From NCBI GenBank assembly GCA_013398175.1, contig VZRZ01004227.1, positions 1,580,435-1,644,434 of the forward strand: a stretch of DNA of 64,000 nucleotides, given 5' to 3'. Source of the stretch: Climacteris rufus. Its lineage: Eukaryota > Chordata > Aves > Passeriformes > Climacteridae. Each line of letters starts with the position of its first letter. Position 1 is the stretch's first letter. This document shows, piece by piece, positions 12,358 through 23,800 of this stretch. The notes beneath the pieces are model-generated. The model was not told where the DNA came from, searched no databases, and worked only from the letters and a program-made list of their open reading frames with translations. Made by a program: the position numbers and the translations under genes.

Positions 12358-15300
12358 GAAGGAACAGCCACAATATACAGAGAATCTCCTTAGTTCACTC
12401 GAATAAATGGTTCAGAATGGCTCCAGCAGTTAGGTGATGCCAACCTGAAGTGTAACAGGATCTCCAGGACCAGACAAGAGGCACAGAATAAAGGAAAGAA
12501 TGATCAAAGTGCACAGTGAACTACATTACAGGGGCACAGTTAAAGAGAAGAAATGTTATGATAATCCTAGGCAAAAAGTCACCTGGATTTATAGACATTT
12601 AATAGGATAGCAGTTTCATTCCAAGGAAAACGATCCTCATTATGGCCCTGAAGCTTCCCCAGCTACATTAGCCAGATGCCTTCTTTTGGATTAATTAGTG
12701 TATTTTGGCATAAGCCTATGTACCAAGATGAGGAGAGAAAATACATCCTGCAGAGGTTTTAGCCGTAATTCAGCTGTCGCATTGTGTTTGAGATTTCACA
12801 GAAGTGAGTGATGCAGCCCCTTGCTAAGATGTTGCAGCTTAAAAATCCCTACATCTTACAAGTCCTACATTTTTCAGATTCCTAAAGCCATCTGAAAGCC
12901 AGAAACAGTGGTTTCTCCATTGGGTGTTGGCACAAAAAGCAAGGATGTAAGTCTATCCCATATCTAACACAGGAAGCATTATGTAGGAATTGTCTGTTCA
13001 AGGCATGTGGGATGTGCCATGTTTGTTCCACCTCGAAAAAACGCACTTGGGATCATATTATCTCCATGACAACTGCTTGTACGTATTAATGATTTGTTGT
13101 GTACTTAAACATAGCTTATGGAAAGGACTGAATAATGGGAGTTTTTCCAAAGAAAGCGCTTGTAACACAAGCTGTGCTGATCAGAGCGTCACACCAGCAA
13201 GCAGCAAGCCTAAAGCCTCCCAGCAAGAGCTTAGCAGGACATTTCACAAATGCTTATGTTATCTGTTTAAAAGGAAGGAATTTAAGGATGGGCCCAAGTA
13301 GCTATTGAATTGGGGTCTCTACTCTCACTCTCAATGCTTCTGTCATGTTTGGAAAGTGAGTTAATTTCAGTATCTGTTTCCTTATTGGGCTGAAATCCTG
13401 TATTTGTCCATCTGGCCACAAAATGATAGTGTTTGTCATGGCAGAGGTGGTGTTTGTCAAGTGTTTTACAGATGATCGGTAGGAGGAACATGGCCCTGTG
13501 CTCAGGTGCACAGGGATGCACCCACTGCCCCAGTGCCCCTGCCCAGCCAGGCTGGACACAGAGGTGAGAGCAGCGTTCAGTGCCACACTCACAGGGAGAG
13601 AGCAGCACATAAAATATTATCAAAATATTAAAATCCTAGCATTTGAGAATGAGCACTCTATTCCTAGCTTTTTAAAGATTCTTAACTATGAAATATCTGT
13701 AACCATAGTGATTTGAAAATGAGATTTTCATGGCTACTTTGTAATTTCTCCTTTCAGTAAGACACCGCACTTCCTGCTTTACCTACAACACAAGGGTGAA
13801 GGATGAACTAGCAGATTTCAGTAATATGTTTTGTGGTATATAAGGTGATCAATAATGAGATTCCATCTTTTACAGAAGCCTTTCAGTTGACGTGAGTGGG
13901 CCTCTGTGGACAGTGCTATTACTGATGTCACTGATTTTGTCATGTACTATCTGCACTCTGAAATTAGTCAAATATACAGAAATAGTATTTGTTTGTGGTG
14001 ATGTAACAAACACATGATGTAAACGTGTTCTGTTGTTCTTTCGGTCTTTTGCAATAGTTTTACTTAAGATGACAGGTTTTATCTAACTTAATGGGACTAT
14101 TAAGACACAAAACACATATTTTATCTAGTAGTGGTCACAGTATCTGAATATGCAAGAGATTACATGATGTATACTTCTAACTTTATCTGATCAGAAGTCC
14201 CGCTCCCCACAGAGGCAATCGACTTCCACACTGATGTATGTGTGTCTGCACTCTTTGCTTGCAGAAATACACATATTAATCAAAGGTGGCAGCCCTACAT
14301 CAAAAGGTGGCAGCTCATTGTTACACCATTGTATAGTCTTTTAATTGTGTAATATAGTCTTTGTATTGTAGTGCATAGCCCTTTAATTCTGCAGTTAGTA
14401 TTAAAACACCATAGCAACAGACAGTTTGGACAAACATTGATGGATAATTTAGAATCAGTAAAATATTCAGAGAGAGGCAAGTGTGAAGGAAACTAATTTA
14501 CGTGTTCCTTACTCTACAATGTTAAGTTGACACTACAATTTATACTTGGACGGTGTGATATAAATCTGCATAGTTTAAACACTGATGTCTCGTAGTACAA
14601 TGGAAATGTTGGTGTTACTGATAAGATTATTGCAGTTGCTAACACAACTCGTCCACGAGTCGGAGATTAATTTCAGACCGGTACAGAATTAGTTGGCACT
14701 ACAGGTGGCTTTGCAAGAAGCTGAATAAGGCACCACTGGCTGTGTGCAAACAGAAGTGCAGCCAGGCCGAGCACTTCACCCCTGGCCGGGCTGCCACACG
14801 GGTTCCTGACTCAGGTGTCAGCACTGTGGCCTCCCTACCCCTGACTCAGCGGGGCAGCCACACCCAGCCAGCTCCTTGGGTACAAAGCACACACACGCCT
14901 GGCATATATTCACATCCTAAATGCGATTTATTACTGCCATCTCACAGGTCACCGTTTAATCTTACTGTGTATCTGAAGCCCTGGCAAACCCCCGACTTAC
15001 GCAACGCAGCACTTATTCTTTCATTATTACATTCTCCTTTGAAGGCTCAGATAACATCTAAGAACAGAAAAGGAACTGTGATTCTCTAAACTATTGATTG
15101 TCACTCCCAAGTAGGAGGCAGGAAGGTGATCTGATTTCTGATCCGCGTATAGACTCTTCAAAACAGTATGAGGTTTAAATACAGAGCTCATGCTTGGGAT
15201 GGAGATGGAAACCAAAGCTTTCCCCTTCTCTGTGAGTGTCCAGGTAAAGGAATCCTGAATTTCCTTTGCTGCGTGCTGAATTCCTCTCTAGTCAGTGGCA

Positions 15301-16398
15301 TGGCTTCAGCTGCAAGCAGCGAGTGCTGAATCACCTACCCCTTCCCAAGCGGCATTTCTCCGGGTAGGTAAGAGCTATGACCGAGCCTTTCCAAACAAAA
15401 AGTGTTCCTTTCTTAAACACCGTGCTCCTGGGAACCAGCCCTGGGGGTTGGGAACCATCACAGTTGCTCTGAAGACAGCAGCGATTGTTAATGTGTGAGG
15501 AGTCCTGTCTGATCCACACTAGCAGGAGGGAACCCTCAACCTGCCTTGTTTGTCCATGGAACTGCAACTGAAATCCGGCCGTGTTTTACCCAGTAGGTGT
15601 GAGGAAAGCACAGCTCGTGTGATCCTGAAGCATCTAACTATGCCAGAAAGTCAACAGTTACTAAAGAAAATGAACATTATTTTGGCAAGTTACACAAGAG
15701 TTGATGTTATTGCTTCATATCCTCTGCATGTATTTGTTCAAGACTATTTTTGGACAGATGTGCTACTGAGTAAATTCTTGAAACCTATCACTTCTCAATG
15801 AGTAACACTTTTCCTTCTACAACTTTAAGCACAAAACTAAGAACATCTGAAGATGACAACCTATGTGAAAAGAGCAAAAACATTCTGGATGAAAAACAAA
15901 ACATCTGAGTCAGGCCATTCAACCAAACTGATGTCTACCAGGGGAGTATGACACCAAGAAACCGAGACTGACCTGTGAAGGCAAACATTCCTTACTGCTT
16001 GCTCACTGTGGAATTCTTAATTTCCTCCAACAGTAAACAAAGAATTTAATAAGTCACACTCTGTATTACGCAAATGAGGACCAAGACAATTAAGACAAAT
16101 TAACTAGGAAAAGTCAGTGTACCCTCTTGAAATTCACAAATCAACATTTTGTTTAAATTTTGACCCATTTAAGTGAAAAAGTATTACTTTTTTTTTTACT
16201 GATCATTTCGTGCTTTTTGTAAGTTATTTAAGGGAAACCTTCTTTTATAATTTAAGATGCAGATTGCAATAAAATACAGAATCCATTACAAATCAGTGAT
16301 GCATATTTCCTACATTTTTTTATTGCAATTTATCTCTGTCTTACTGATGTATTTTCCATTAGGTAGCAAGTGTCTGAGTACACGAAGGTAGCTGAGGT

Positions 16399-16466
16399 CA
16401 CCACTAGTTTCCTGAAAAAATACCACCTTCCTGAAAATTTCCTGAAAGGTCCACCACTAATTTCCT
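16399..16466. repeat. Imperfect local duplication with three TTCCTGAAA motifs
   Basis: The nonamer TTCCTGAAA occurs at 16409, 16428 and 16439. It is flanked by near-identical copies of caccactagtttcct (16399) and caccactaatttcct (16452). This looks like a decayed local tandem duplication less than 1 kb upstream of the PPP2CA CpG island. Confidence 0.6.
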
Positions 16467-16737
16467 TTACTGAACACTTACACTGCATTTCATGCATTAC
16501 TTCTCTCTGAAAAGGTCGTCATAAACTCCAGACTTCCAAGAATTCTTCCAGTATAAATTGTTTTAAAGAAATGCAGCACAGCCTTCTGAACCTAAGCACT
16601 ACATGATGGTACAGTTAAGATGGAATTTAATGCTCGTGATTTAGAACTGAAAAGCTTTATTTCAAAGTGCCCAACATCAGCAAGCGGCCTCCGCTTCCCT
16701 GTACTCAGAGGGACACGGTAAGCGGGCTCTGGCTTAT

Positions 16738-17041
16738 GGGATCGCAGAATTGCTCGGGTTGGAAGGGTCCTCTGGAGATCACCCAGTCCAACTCCCTGCC
16801 ACGGCAGGGACACCTGGAGCAGGTGACACAGGGACGTGTCCAGGTGGGTTTGGAACGTCTCCAGAGGAGACTCCACGCCCTGCCTGGGCAGCCCGTTCCA
16901 GTACTCGGCCGCCCTCAATGTAAAGTTCTTTCTCGTAAAGTTCTTCCTTGTGTTTAGTTTGTGGCCACTGCTCCTCACCCTGTCACTGCAGAGACCCTGG
17001 CACAACCTCTCAGCAGCCGCCCCCGAGTATTTATATGCATT
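16738..17041 (-). mobile_element. CR1 LINE 3' fragment
   Basis: Read on the minus strand, this is the CR1 3' end. The hallmark 'gggttggaagggtcctctgg' lies near 16757-16776, and the translated ORF2 C-terminus reads RKNFTLRAAEYWNGLPRQ and continues into a VESPLETFQTHLD-like stretch. These match the end of the CR1 reverse-transcriptase protein. The copy is 5'-truncated, as most CR1 copies are, and its 5' end merges into the PPP2CA CpG island. It is inactive. Confidence 0.9.
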
Positions 17042-17337
17042 AATTGCAGAGAGAACCACAAACACTGCGGAGCCGCACAAAGCCCTCAGAGGCATCGCCT
17101 CCCGAGCCCACAGCGCGGCAGGCGGGGACCCCGCCCAGCCTGAGCCCCGCGAGGAGCCGGCGCACGGGCACAGGAGGGCCCCTCACGGCGGTGCCGCGGC
17201 TCCCGCCTCAGGGCTGCGGCCGGGCGAGGCTGCGCCGCGCCCCTCAAGGGGAGCTCCCCTGGGCAGAGCGCCAGCCCCCAGGGGACGGGGACCGGGACCG
17301 GGGACACGACCCCAGCCCCGGAACACCCGCCCTGGCT

Positions 17338-17642
17338 NNNNNNNNNNNNNNNNNNNNNNNNNNNNNNNNNNNNNNNNNNNNNNNNNNNNNNNNNNNNNNN
17401 NNNNNNNNNNNNNNNNNNNNNNNNNNNNNNNNNNNNNNNNNNNNNNNNNNNNNNNNNNNNNNNNNNNNNNNNNNNNNNNNNNNNNNNNNNNNNNNNNNNN
17501 NNNNNNNNNNNNNNNNNNNNNNNNNNNNNNNNNNNNNNNNNNNNNNNNNNNNNNNNNNNNNNNNNNNNNNNNNNNNNNNNNNNNNNNNNNNNNNNNNNNN
17601 NNNNNNNNNNNNNNNNNNNNNNNNNNNNNNNNNNNNNNNNNN
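17338..17642. other. Assembly gap (305 N) over PPP2CA exon 1
   Basis: The N run interrupts the CpG island. Coding exon 1 of PPP2CA should be about 102 coding nt encoding residues 1-34. No such sequence is found elsewhere upstream of exon 2, so it is inferred to lie here. The true size of the gap is unknown. Confidence 0.95.
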
Positions 17643-17734
17643 GGGGAGCGGGCCGGGAGCCGGGGCCGGGCGAGCCGCGGCCCCTCGGCCGTGCTGGAAC
17701 CTCGGCTCCGCCTCCCGCCCGCTCAGCGCCTCCT

Positions 17735-17745
17735 AAAATGGCGCC
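17735..17745 (+). promoter_or_regulatory. YY1-like motif AAAATGGCGCC
   Basis: This resembles the YY1 consensus (AANATGGCGGC), which is common just downstream of the start sites of housekeeping genes. It lies just right of the gap, in the island. It is a sequence match only. Confidence 0.3.
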
Positions 17746-17800
17746 GCGGCCGCGATGGATCCTCGGGAGAGACCCCCGAGAGACCCCCCCGGGTAAAATG

Positions 17801-20800
17801 CTAAATCAGCCCCCAAAAGCGTGAGTTATTACAATGAAAAAAAACCTTGTGGTAGTCGGTTGGAAATTACACGCGGTAAAGAGCTGCTGCTTTGATTTAT
17901 TTTTTGTGTTTTTCACGATATGAATAAGCACAGGCACGTTTATAACTAATTGAAGGGTAGATTAGCTTTGGGGTTTTGATTTCCTCTCCGCAAGGTTCTG
18001 GGTTTCATTAAATTTGCAGAATAAACATTCGAGATCGTATATAACTATATTTTTATGCTAATGATTTGAAAATGTTGAGACGTGGATGTTACAGAGCAAT
18101 GTGTTGATTGAGGTGTAGCTTAGAAAGGTTGTAAAGCCAGCCCAGGATAAGATTGTGTTTTGGAATTTCAAGGAAAGTGTTGTTCTGGTAACGTCCAGGT
18201 GCATTTTTCAGTTTAATTCTAATTCTGGATGTAACTTAATAGCTAAGGTTTTTTTTTTTTTAATTATTACTGAAGGGTTTACATATTCTTACATTTCTAA
18301 ACTGAAAGGATGGAATATTTGTCAATTGTTCGGGAACAGGATATTAAGGAATACATGACGGTATTGGTGTACTGATTTCTAAGGAAGCCTGTGTACTTGC
18401 CACAGAAAGTAATTAGAATATCTTAAATGTGGAATCACGCTTTCAGATACTACATCAGGTTGTTTTGGAAGCAAATTGTTTCCAGAGGACTGTCTATGAA
18501 CTTAATAAAGAACTTGCAGTGCCTTTGGCCAGATGGGTTCTTGCTCCAGGATTTTAGTTCACTTGTATTTCAGCAACTCAACATTGTTTCCATTTGATCC
18601 AGGCTGTGTATTTTAAACGGTGTTGCAAGCAAGTGGCAATGTCACCGCCTGGCTATTTCCATGTCCGTCTCCAATGACAGTGGTCCAGCTTCTTCCTTGT
18701 ATTGCTTTGCGTGAGAGGCAAGTATTTCACTTGCCATCACTTACAAACTGATGGGTACTGAGTCCTGAATCCCACAGGAGTGGGTGTGTTCTGTGGGGCT
18801 GGGTGGTAAGTCTCAGGACCATGAGGGATGGACAAAAAGTGTTCAGTTTACTGGGGGTTTTGGTTCAGTGGGGAGCTGGCATGCCTCTAGAAATTCCTTC
18901 CAGGAGATACAGTAGTCCCAGTCATCAGTGCTGCACAAGGTGACATTTCCATTTTTTCCCAGTGAAGAATGGAAATGAGCTGTGTTTATGGGTAAGTGCG
19001 TAATGCTCATCACCAAGGTTAATGATAAAGTAAAAAAGCAAAGAAAGCTGTGAGTCTGACTACTGTGTGTTTAGATGAGACCACAAGAATGTGGGAGAGA
19101 AATCCACGTGAACAATATCATTTAGCAGCAACCTTCATGTTGTTTGGGTTGGGTGGCTGTGAGCTCTGGGTGGTGTGACAGAATTCCCTGTGTGGTCAGC
19201 ACAGTGCAGAGTTCAGCCACAGGCCTGGTGATGTTAGGCAGAGTTGATTTGTTGCCGATAACTACAGGTGGATTTACTTGGCCTTTCTGCTAAGAGTAGT
19301 TCAGTTTTTACATGGTTGCTGATGTAAGGAATTGGGAGTAGGCCCTTGGAGTTGCAGTTTTCCATGATGATGTCTCTGCCCCTCGAGTGGGAAGCTGCGT
19401 TCATGGACATGGGGTGTGAGCAGATTTCTGCACTTTCCTGCTGAGGGACAGCACTTGCTTTAAGGTGTTCCCATCTCCCAGCACTGACTGTCAGAAACCT
19501 TGCTGAGTTGTATTTTGTTTGGATTACCCAAGTAGTTTCGTGGATGTAATCACACCCAGAAGGTGTTTCTCCATAAACAGCTTAATGCCTAAGGCCAGTG
19601 TCAAATATAGCTGTTGTTCCAAAGGATAGATAAAGACCCTACTAGGTATAAACTGTTGTTCTTCACCACGTTGAATTGTAGCTAGGGCTAGTTAAACATT
19701 TAAATAAGTCTTTGTGAGGGCTTTTCCCTGATAACACTGATTGGATGATCTCCATGATGAGTGTTTCTTGATCTGTGTGGACTGGTGCCTATCTAGTAAG
19801 AATAAGCCTAAGGGCTCTCTTGTATTTCAGTATTGATAACTGAAGAACATAACAGCTTTTTGCAGACATGATAATGAAGTGTTGCCATTTGTGCATCCCT
19901 GTTACTTTCTTGGTGTCTTTCATTGAGCCTGGTTACCTGCGTGATGGTGGTGGTGGGAACTGGGCAGAAACATCTTCGAAGTCTAGGAGTAATTTGTAAC
20001 CATGAATAATACATAATACTTTCACAGATGATTTGAAATAATCAACCTCTGAGTGGCAGTTAAATTATTCTAGGCTGAATAGGTACTGTGTGTTTAATGT
20101 TACATCAGTCGAATGACCAATTGTATGTGCTTTGCTTCAAGATTTGATAAGTGAAAGTTGTGAACAAGTGGTCAAAATCTACCCAATACAGTCCCTGTTA
20201 TGTGTCAGCAGTGTTTGTCCTGTTAGTGCTGAATTGTTTATTGGCAGAGGAGAAAGGAAGTCCTTCATTGCCAGGTGAGGGTTTTTCCACTGGCCATTTT
20301 GAATGAAAGGATGCTGGTTTAGACTTTCTTTTCCATACGTTGTGAGGGTAGAGGGAAATGGTCTTATGTCCTCACTGGTGTATAAATGCCCTTTATCACA
20401 GGAGCTGAGGGTGTGGTACATTGCTCAAGAAGGTGGGATGACAGTCTAAAAATGCACAAGGAAATGAGTTGAATTTTTGGATAGAGTTTGCTTTGGTTAT
20501 TGCAGAAGGTATCTGGTGCAGGTGGAGGCAGAGATGTCACAGTCACTCCCCTGAAAACACTAGTCCATAATTAGGTGAGTTTGAGCATGGCATCCAATTT
20601 GGAGAGAGAGAAGACAATTTGGTCATTTATTGTGTAGAGTGTTCAGGGTTCTTGAATTGCTGGTAAAATACCTTTGAATGGACAGTGCTGCTAGCCAAAA
20701 TATTTTAAATTAAGTGAAGTGTTGATACTGATAAAAGGCATTCAAGGAACCTTGATTCAAGCTTTGTCTCCTGCAAAGCTCCTACTTTTTGATCAGTATC

Positions 20801-23800
20801 AATAATATTGGTTGCACTTATTTTTTGATTTGTCACTAGTGCTAATTTTTATATGTAAATATGTTTATAGTTCTCTTCTCTGATATGTACCTTGTTCATG
20901 GTATATTTTTCTAATATTTTTTCCTGTTGCAGAATTTTCACTTTAACACCTGATCTTCCAAGTTAGTTTTTCTGTAACCAAACGTGTGTATGCCCACTGC
21001 AGCTGCGTGAGTTGCTCCAACTCATTTAGCTTACGTTAAGTGCCTTAATTCTGAGAGGACAAGTATGTTACTGATCTAGCTTTCTTTTGGGTCAAAAAAC
21101 CAATCAAAGGTCAGTTCCTCTAATGCATAGAACTTACATGTTTTGTGGATCTCACTCCTGTGTTTTAAGTGGAGTTGTCTGCCCAACTTCTTTTTTCTAA
21201 ACAGAGCACGTGTTCCCTTCTGCCTCCTCTGCTGTTCGGGAGTTACCTTTTGTGGCTGATTATTTTTGGCCAGAAGTTGATGTTTTAAACTGTTTCCAGC
21301 TGCATTTGCAAGGGCTTTTCCATTAGCTAGCTTTCGCATTCCCATATTCATGATGTATAACTGTTCTTCAGACTAAGATGATTGTGAAAATTAATGTTCC
21401 TGTCTGAACTTGCTGTAAGTCAGCCAAGAAACCTGCCCAGCAGAATTGCCAGGTAGTGAGAGTGTGGTGGGCTGTGTATTGGGCAGGTTCTGTGTCCCTC
21501 CACCCTGGCAGAGGAGGAATGTGCAGCACTGCAGTTCTGCCTTGCCTGGCTTCTGGATTCTCTAGCAAGGGAATTCTACTGCCAGTGGTGGGAAGGCCCC
21601 TCAGGAGCTGTTCAAGGTGCTCTGGGAGACCAGGGGATGGTTTAGGGTTCCTTTGCTGCTGCTTTGTTGAAGGTGTCCAGGGATTGAGCCATTGATGGGG
21701 CCATGTAGTGACATCTTCTGTGTCTGAAGAGTTGCAAGTGTAGTGTACAAAGCCTTTTGGTAACATTTTAATAACTGTGTTTTGGATTATTCTGGAACAC
21801 TTCTAATAAAAAATTTCACTCCCAATGTTCTGATTTGTTGGTTTTTTTCTTCATTATGGTTGATTATCTAAAATGGAAATTCTCTTTCCACAGAAGGCAT
21901 TTGAAGTGTCAGCCTCACCAGCCTTCTCACCTAGTCCAGATTACACTTAAAACATCTTGATGTGCATATGAAAATTTAATCTTTTATTGGAAGTGATTGT
22001 AGCACCAGCAGCTTTCTGTGTTGTTTTCAATTCTAGTAAATTTCGTGAGATTGAGTTGTGCTGGCAGTGAGGTGTTTGGTTTTGGCTTTTTTGATTTTTA
22101 ATTGCAACATTAGTTCTGATCAAGCAGAAGTGAAAGATACTTTAGTTGTTCTGGGCACAGTTGAAGCTAACAGCAGTAAGCACTCCTAAGTCAGAGCGAG
22201 TTCCTCCTTGAGTTCTGCCAGTTTAAGGCTGAAGATGTGGATGAGGCTGCAAGCCTGAGGTCCTCTTCTAAATCTACCCGTGCTGAGGCTCTTACCTCCT
22301 CAGATGTGATGTCAGCTGCTCTGTGGTGGCTTCTGAGCTTTTTCAGTTACTTACTTGGGTTGCCTTGCCCAGCACAACCAAACCTGTCTGGCAGGAGTTC
22401 ACAAGGCCCCGAACAATAGATCAGTGTGAGTGCAATCAGAGGAGCAGGCATTGAATTTTCCCTCTCACTTTGGGACCCTTAAACACTACACCTGTATTCA
22501 GTAATGCTGTGGTTGCCATCAGGTCTTTTTCTTCAGGTAATAGATGTAGCTGGAAAAAGTTTATTCCTGGCTAAAGAATGAATACTGGAGCTCAGGTACT
22601 CAATAGTCAGGTCTCCAATATTTCTGGTGAACATTTTGAACATGCCTTCCAATACAGGTGTTTCATGCTTGCTAGTTGGCTCTAAACTCTTTCTTGAGTG
22701 TTGATACCCCATCCTCCAACTGGTGTCCTGACCTGTAGCATAACTGTGCCAAACTGTGTTGGAGTTACTGGAGCAAAAGGGTTGAGAACCTTATGAGTTC
22801 ATTGCATGAAGCTGGACTTGTGAATATCAGGCACAACTAGTTTGGGAATAGCTTTAGCCTATTTCTTTTTTTAACAACTTGCATGATTCAAAATGAACAC
22901 AGCTTGTTCTACAGACAGAAGTGAAAACATCTCTAAGTGGTCAGCTTCATGCATTGCTGCCATTGCTGTGTTTCTTTGGAACTCCCATGAGGCAAGGAAG
23001 GCATCTGGGTTCCTGAGTTATTTGGCTTCCTAGGTTTTTAAAAATGTTTTGTCTAGATTATTTTCTTAAATTTAAAATTAAAGATACTAAGATCTTTTGT
23101 ACGAAGCAAAATAATGACATTGAGTTGTTTCAGAGGATTTTTCCATCTGCTCTTGTCAACTACTGATTGTTAAATAGCCTTTCCCCTTCTCTCAGATTTG
23201 CCTCTGAGGGAAAGAGCACTCTACCAGTTACTCTGAGTATGTAAGACTGCTGCTGATCTTTTCAAATGGAAATGTTGAGGGGACTGTCAAGGTTTGGAAT
23301 GGTGTTAGTCACTACTTCTGTAACAGAAAAGAAGAGAGGGTTATTTGGCAGAAGTTTGCTGCTTGCATGGTTTCTTGTAGACCTTCTAGAATTTACAGGA
23401 GATAAGGGAAGGTGATTGTCTCATTTAATCTTATAGCAGTCCTGGCATTGGGATTGCTCTTTTGGTGTGCTAACATCTTGTATTTAAACTGGTCTCTCTC
23501 CTCACTGAAGAGATTAGAAATGAAGCTGTCAGTGCCAGTCACAAATATAGAGAGAAAGCAGAGCCATCATCTTCTGTTTCAGTCCTGGCAGAGGAGTATT
23601 TTGCTGCTCTGACTTCTCTGTGGATGGAAATCCTGGTTTTACTTACTTTAGAATACTAAATAATTAAATGTCAGTGGGGAGCTTTGTGTTTTAATTTTGT
23701 TCCTACTTATACATTCACATTGAACTCCTTAGTGGATTGTGAAGTTCAGCATAAATCAGTTTCCCATTTGTGTCATGTGTAGTCTGACTGCTGCCATGCC

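Larger units (their letters stand above)
2048..16737. other. Intergenic region upstream of PPP2CA
   Basis: About 14.7 kb of mostly AT-rich DNA. I looked for exons on both strands, in particular for CDKL3, which lies on this side of PPP2CA in mammals, and found none with recognisable protein similarity. It contains poly-A tracts (5404-5431, 12340-12357), a short gap, short imperfect repeats (for example 16399-16466) and a 14-bp inverted repeat (14647-14660). Conserved regulatory elements may be present but cannot be recognised from one sequence. Confidence 0.5.
17042..17800 (+). promoter_or_regulatory. PPP2CA: CpG-island promoter of PPP2CA
   Basis: GC-rich, CpG-dense sequence lies on both sides of the gap at 17338-17642. 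It includes GC boxes such as ccccgccc (17129-17136) and has no obvious TATA box near the expected start. PPP2CA exon 1 (5' UTR plus codons for residues 1-34) is absent from the visible sequence and must lie in the gap, so the island marks the promoter. In mammals PPP2CA also has a CpG-island, housekeeping-type promoter. The right-hand part is probably the start of intron 1. Confidence 0.8.

Noticed and set aside
14279..14320. TCF/LEF-like motif atcaaagg with a nearby near-duplicate
   Set aside because: Such short motifs are expected by chance in AT-rich DNA. A link to TCF7 would be speculation.
14647..14660. Inverted repeat actcgt-cc-acgagt
   Set aside because: Too short (6-bp arms) and isolated to be a meaningful structure or attachment site.
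16592..17095. Minus-strand open frame of 167 codons
   Set aside because: Part of it is the CR1 ORF2 C-terminus. It is a transposon fragment, not a host gene.
16836..17804. Long plus-strand open frames spanning the N gap
   Set aside because: They are open only because N codons are not stops. GC-rich promoter DNA lacks stop codons by composition.
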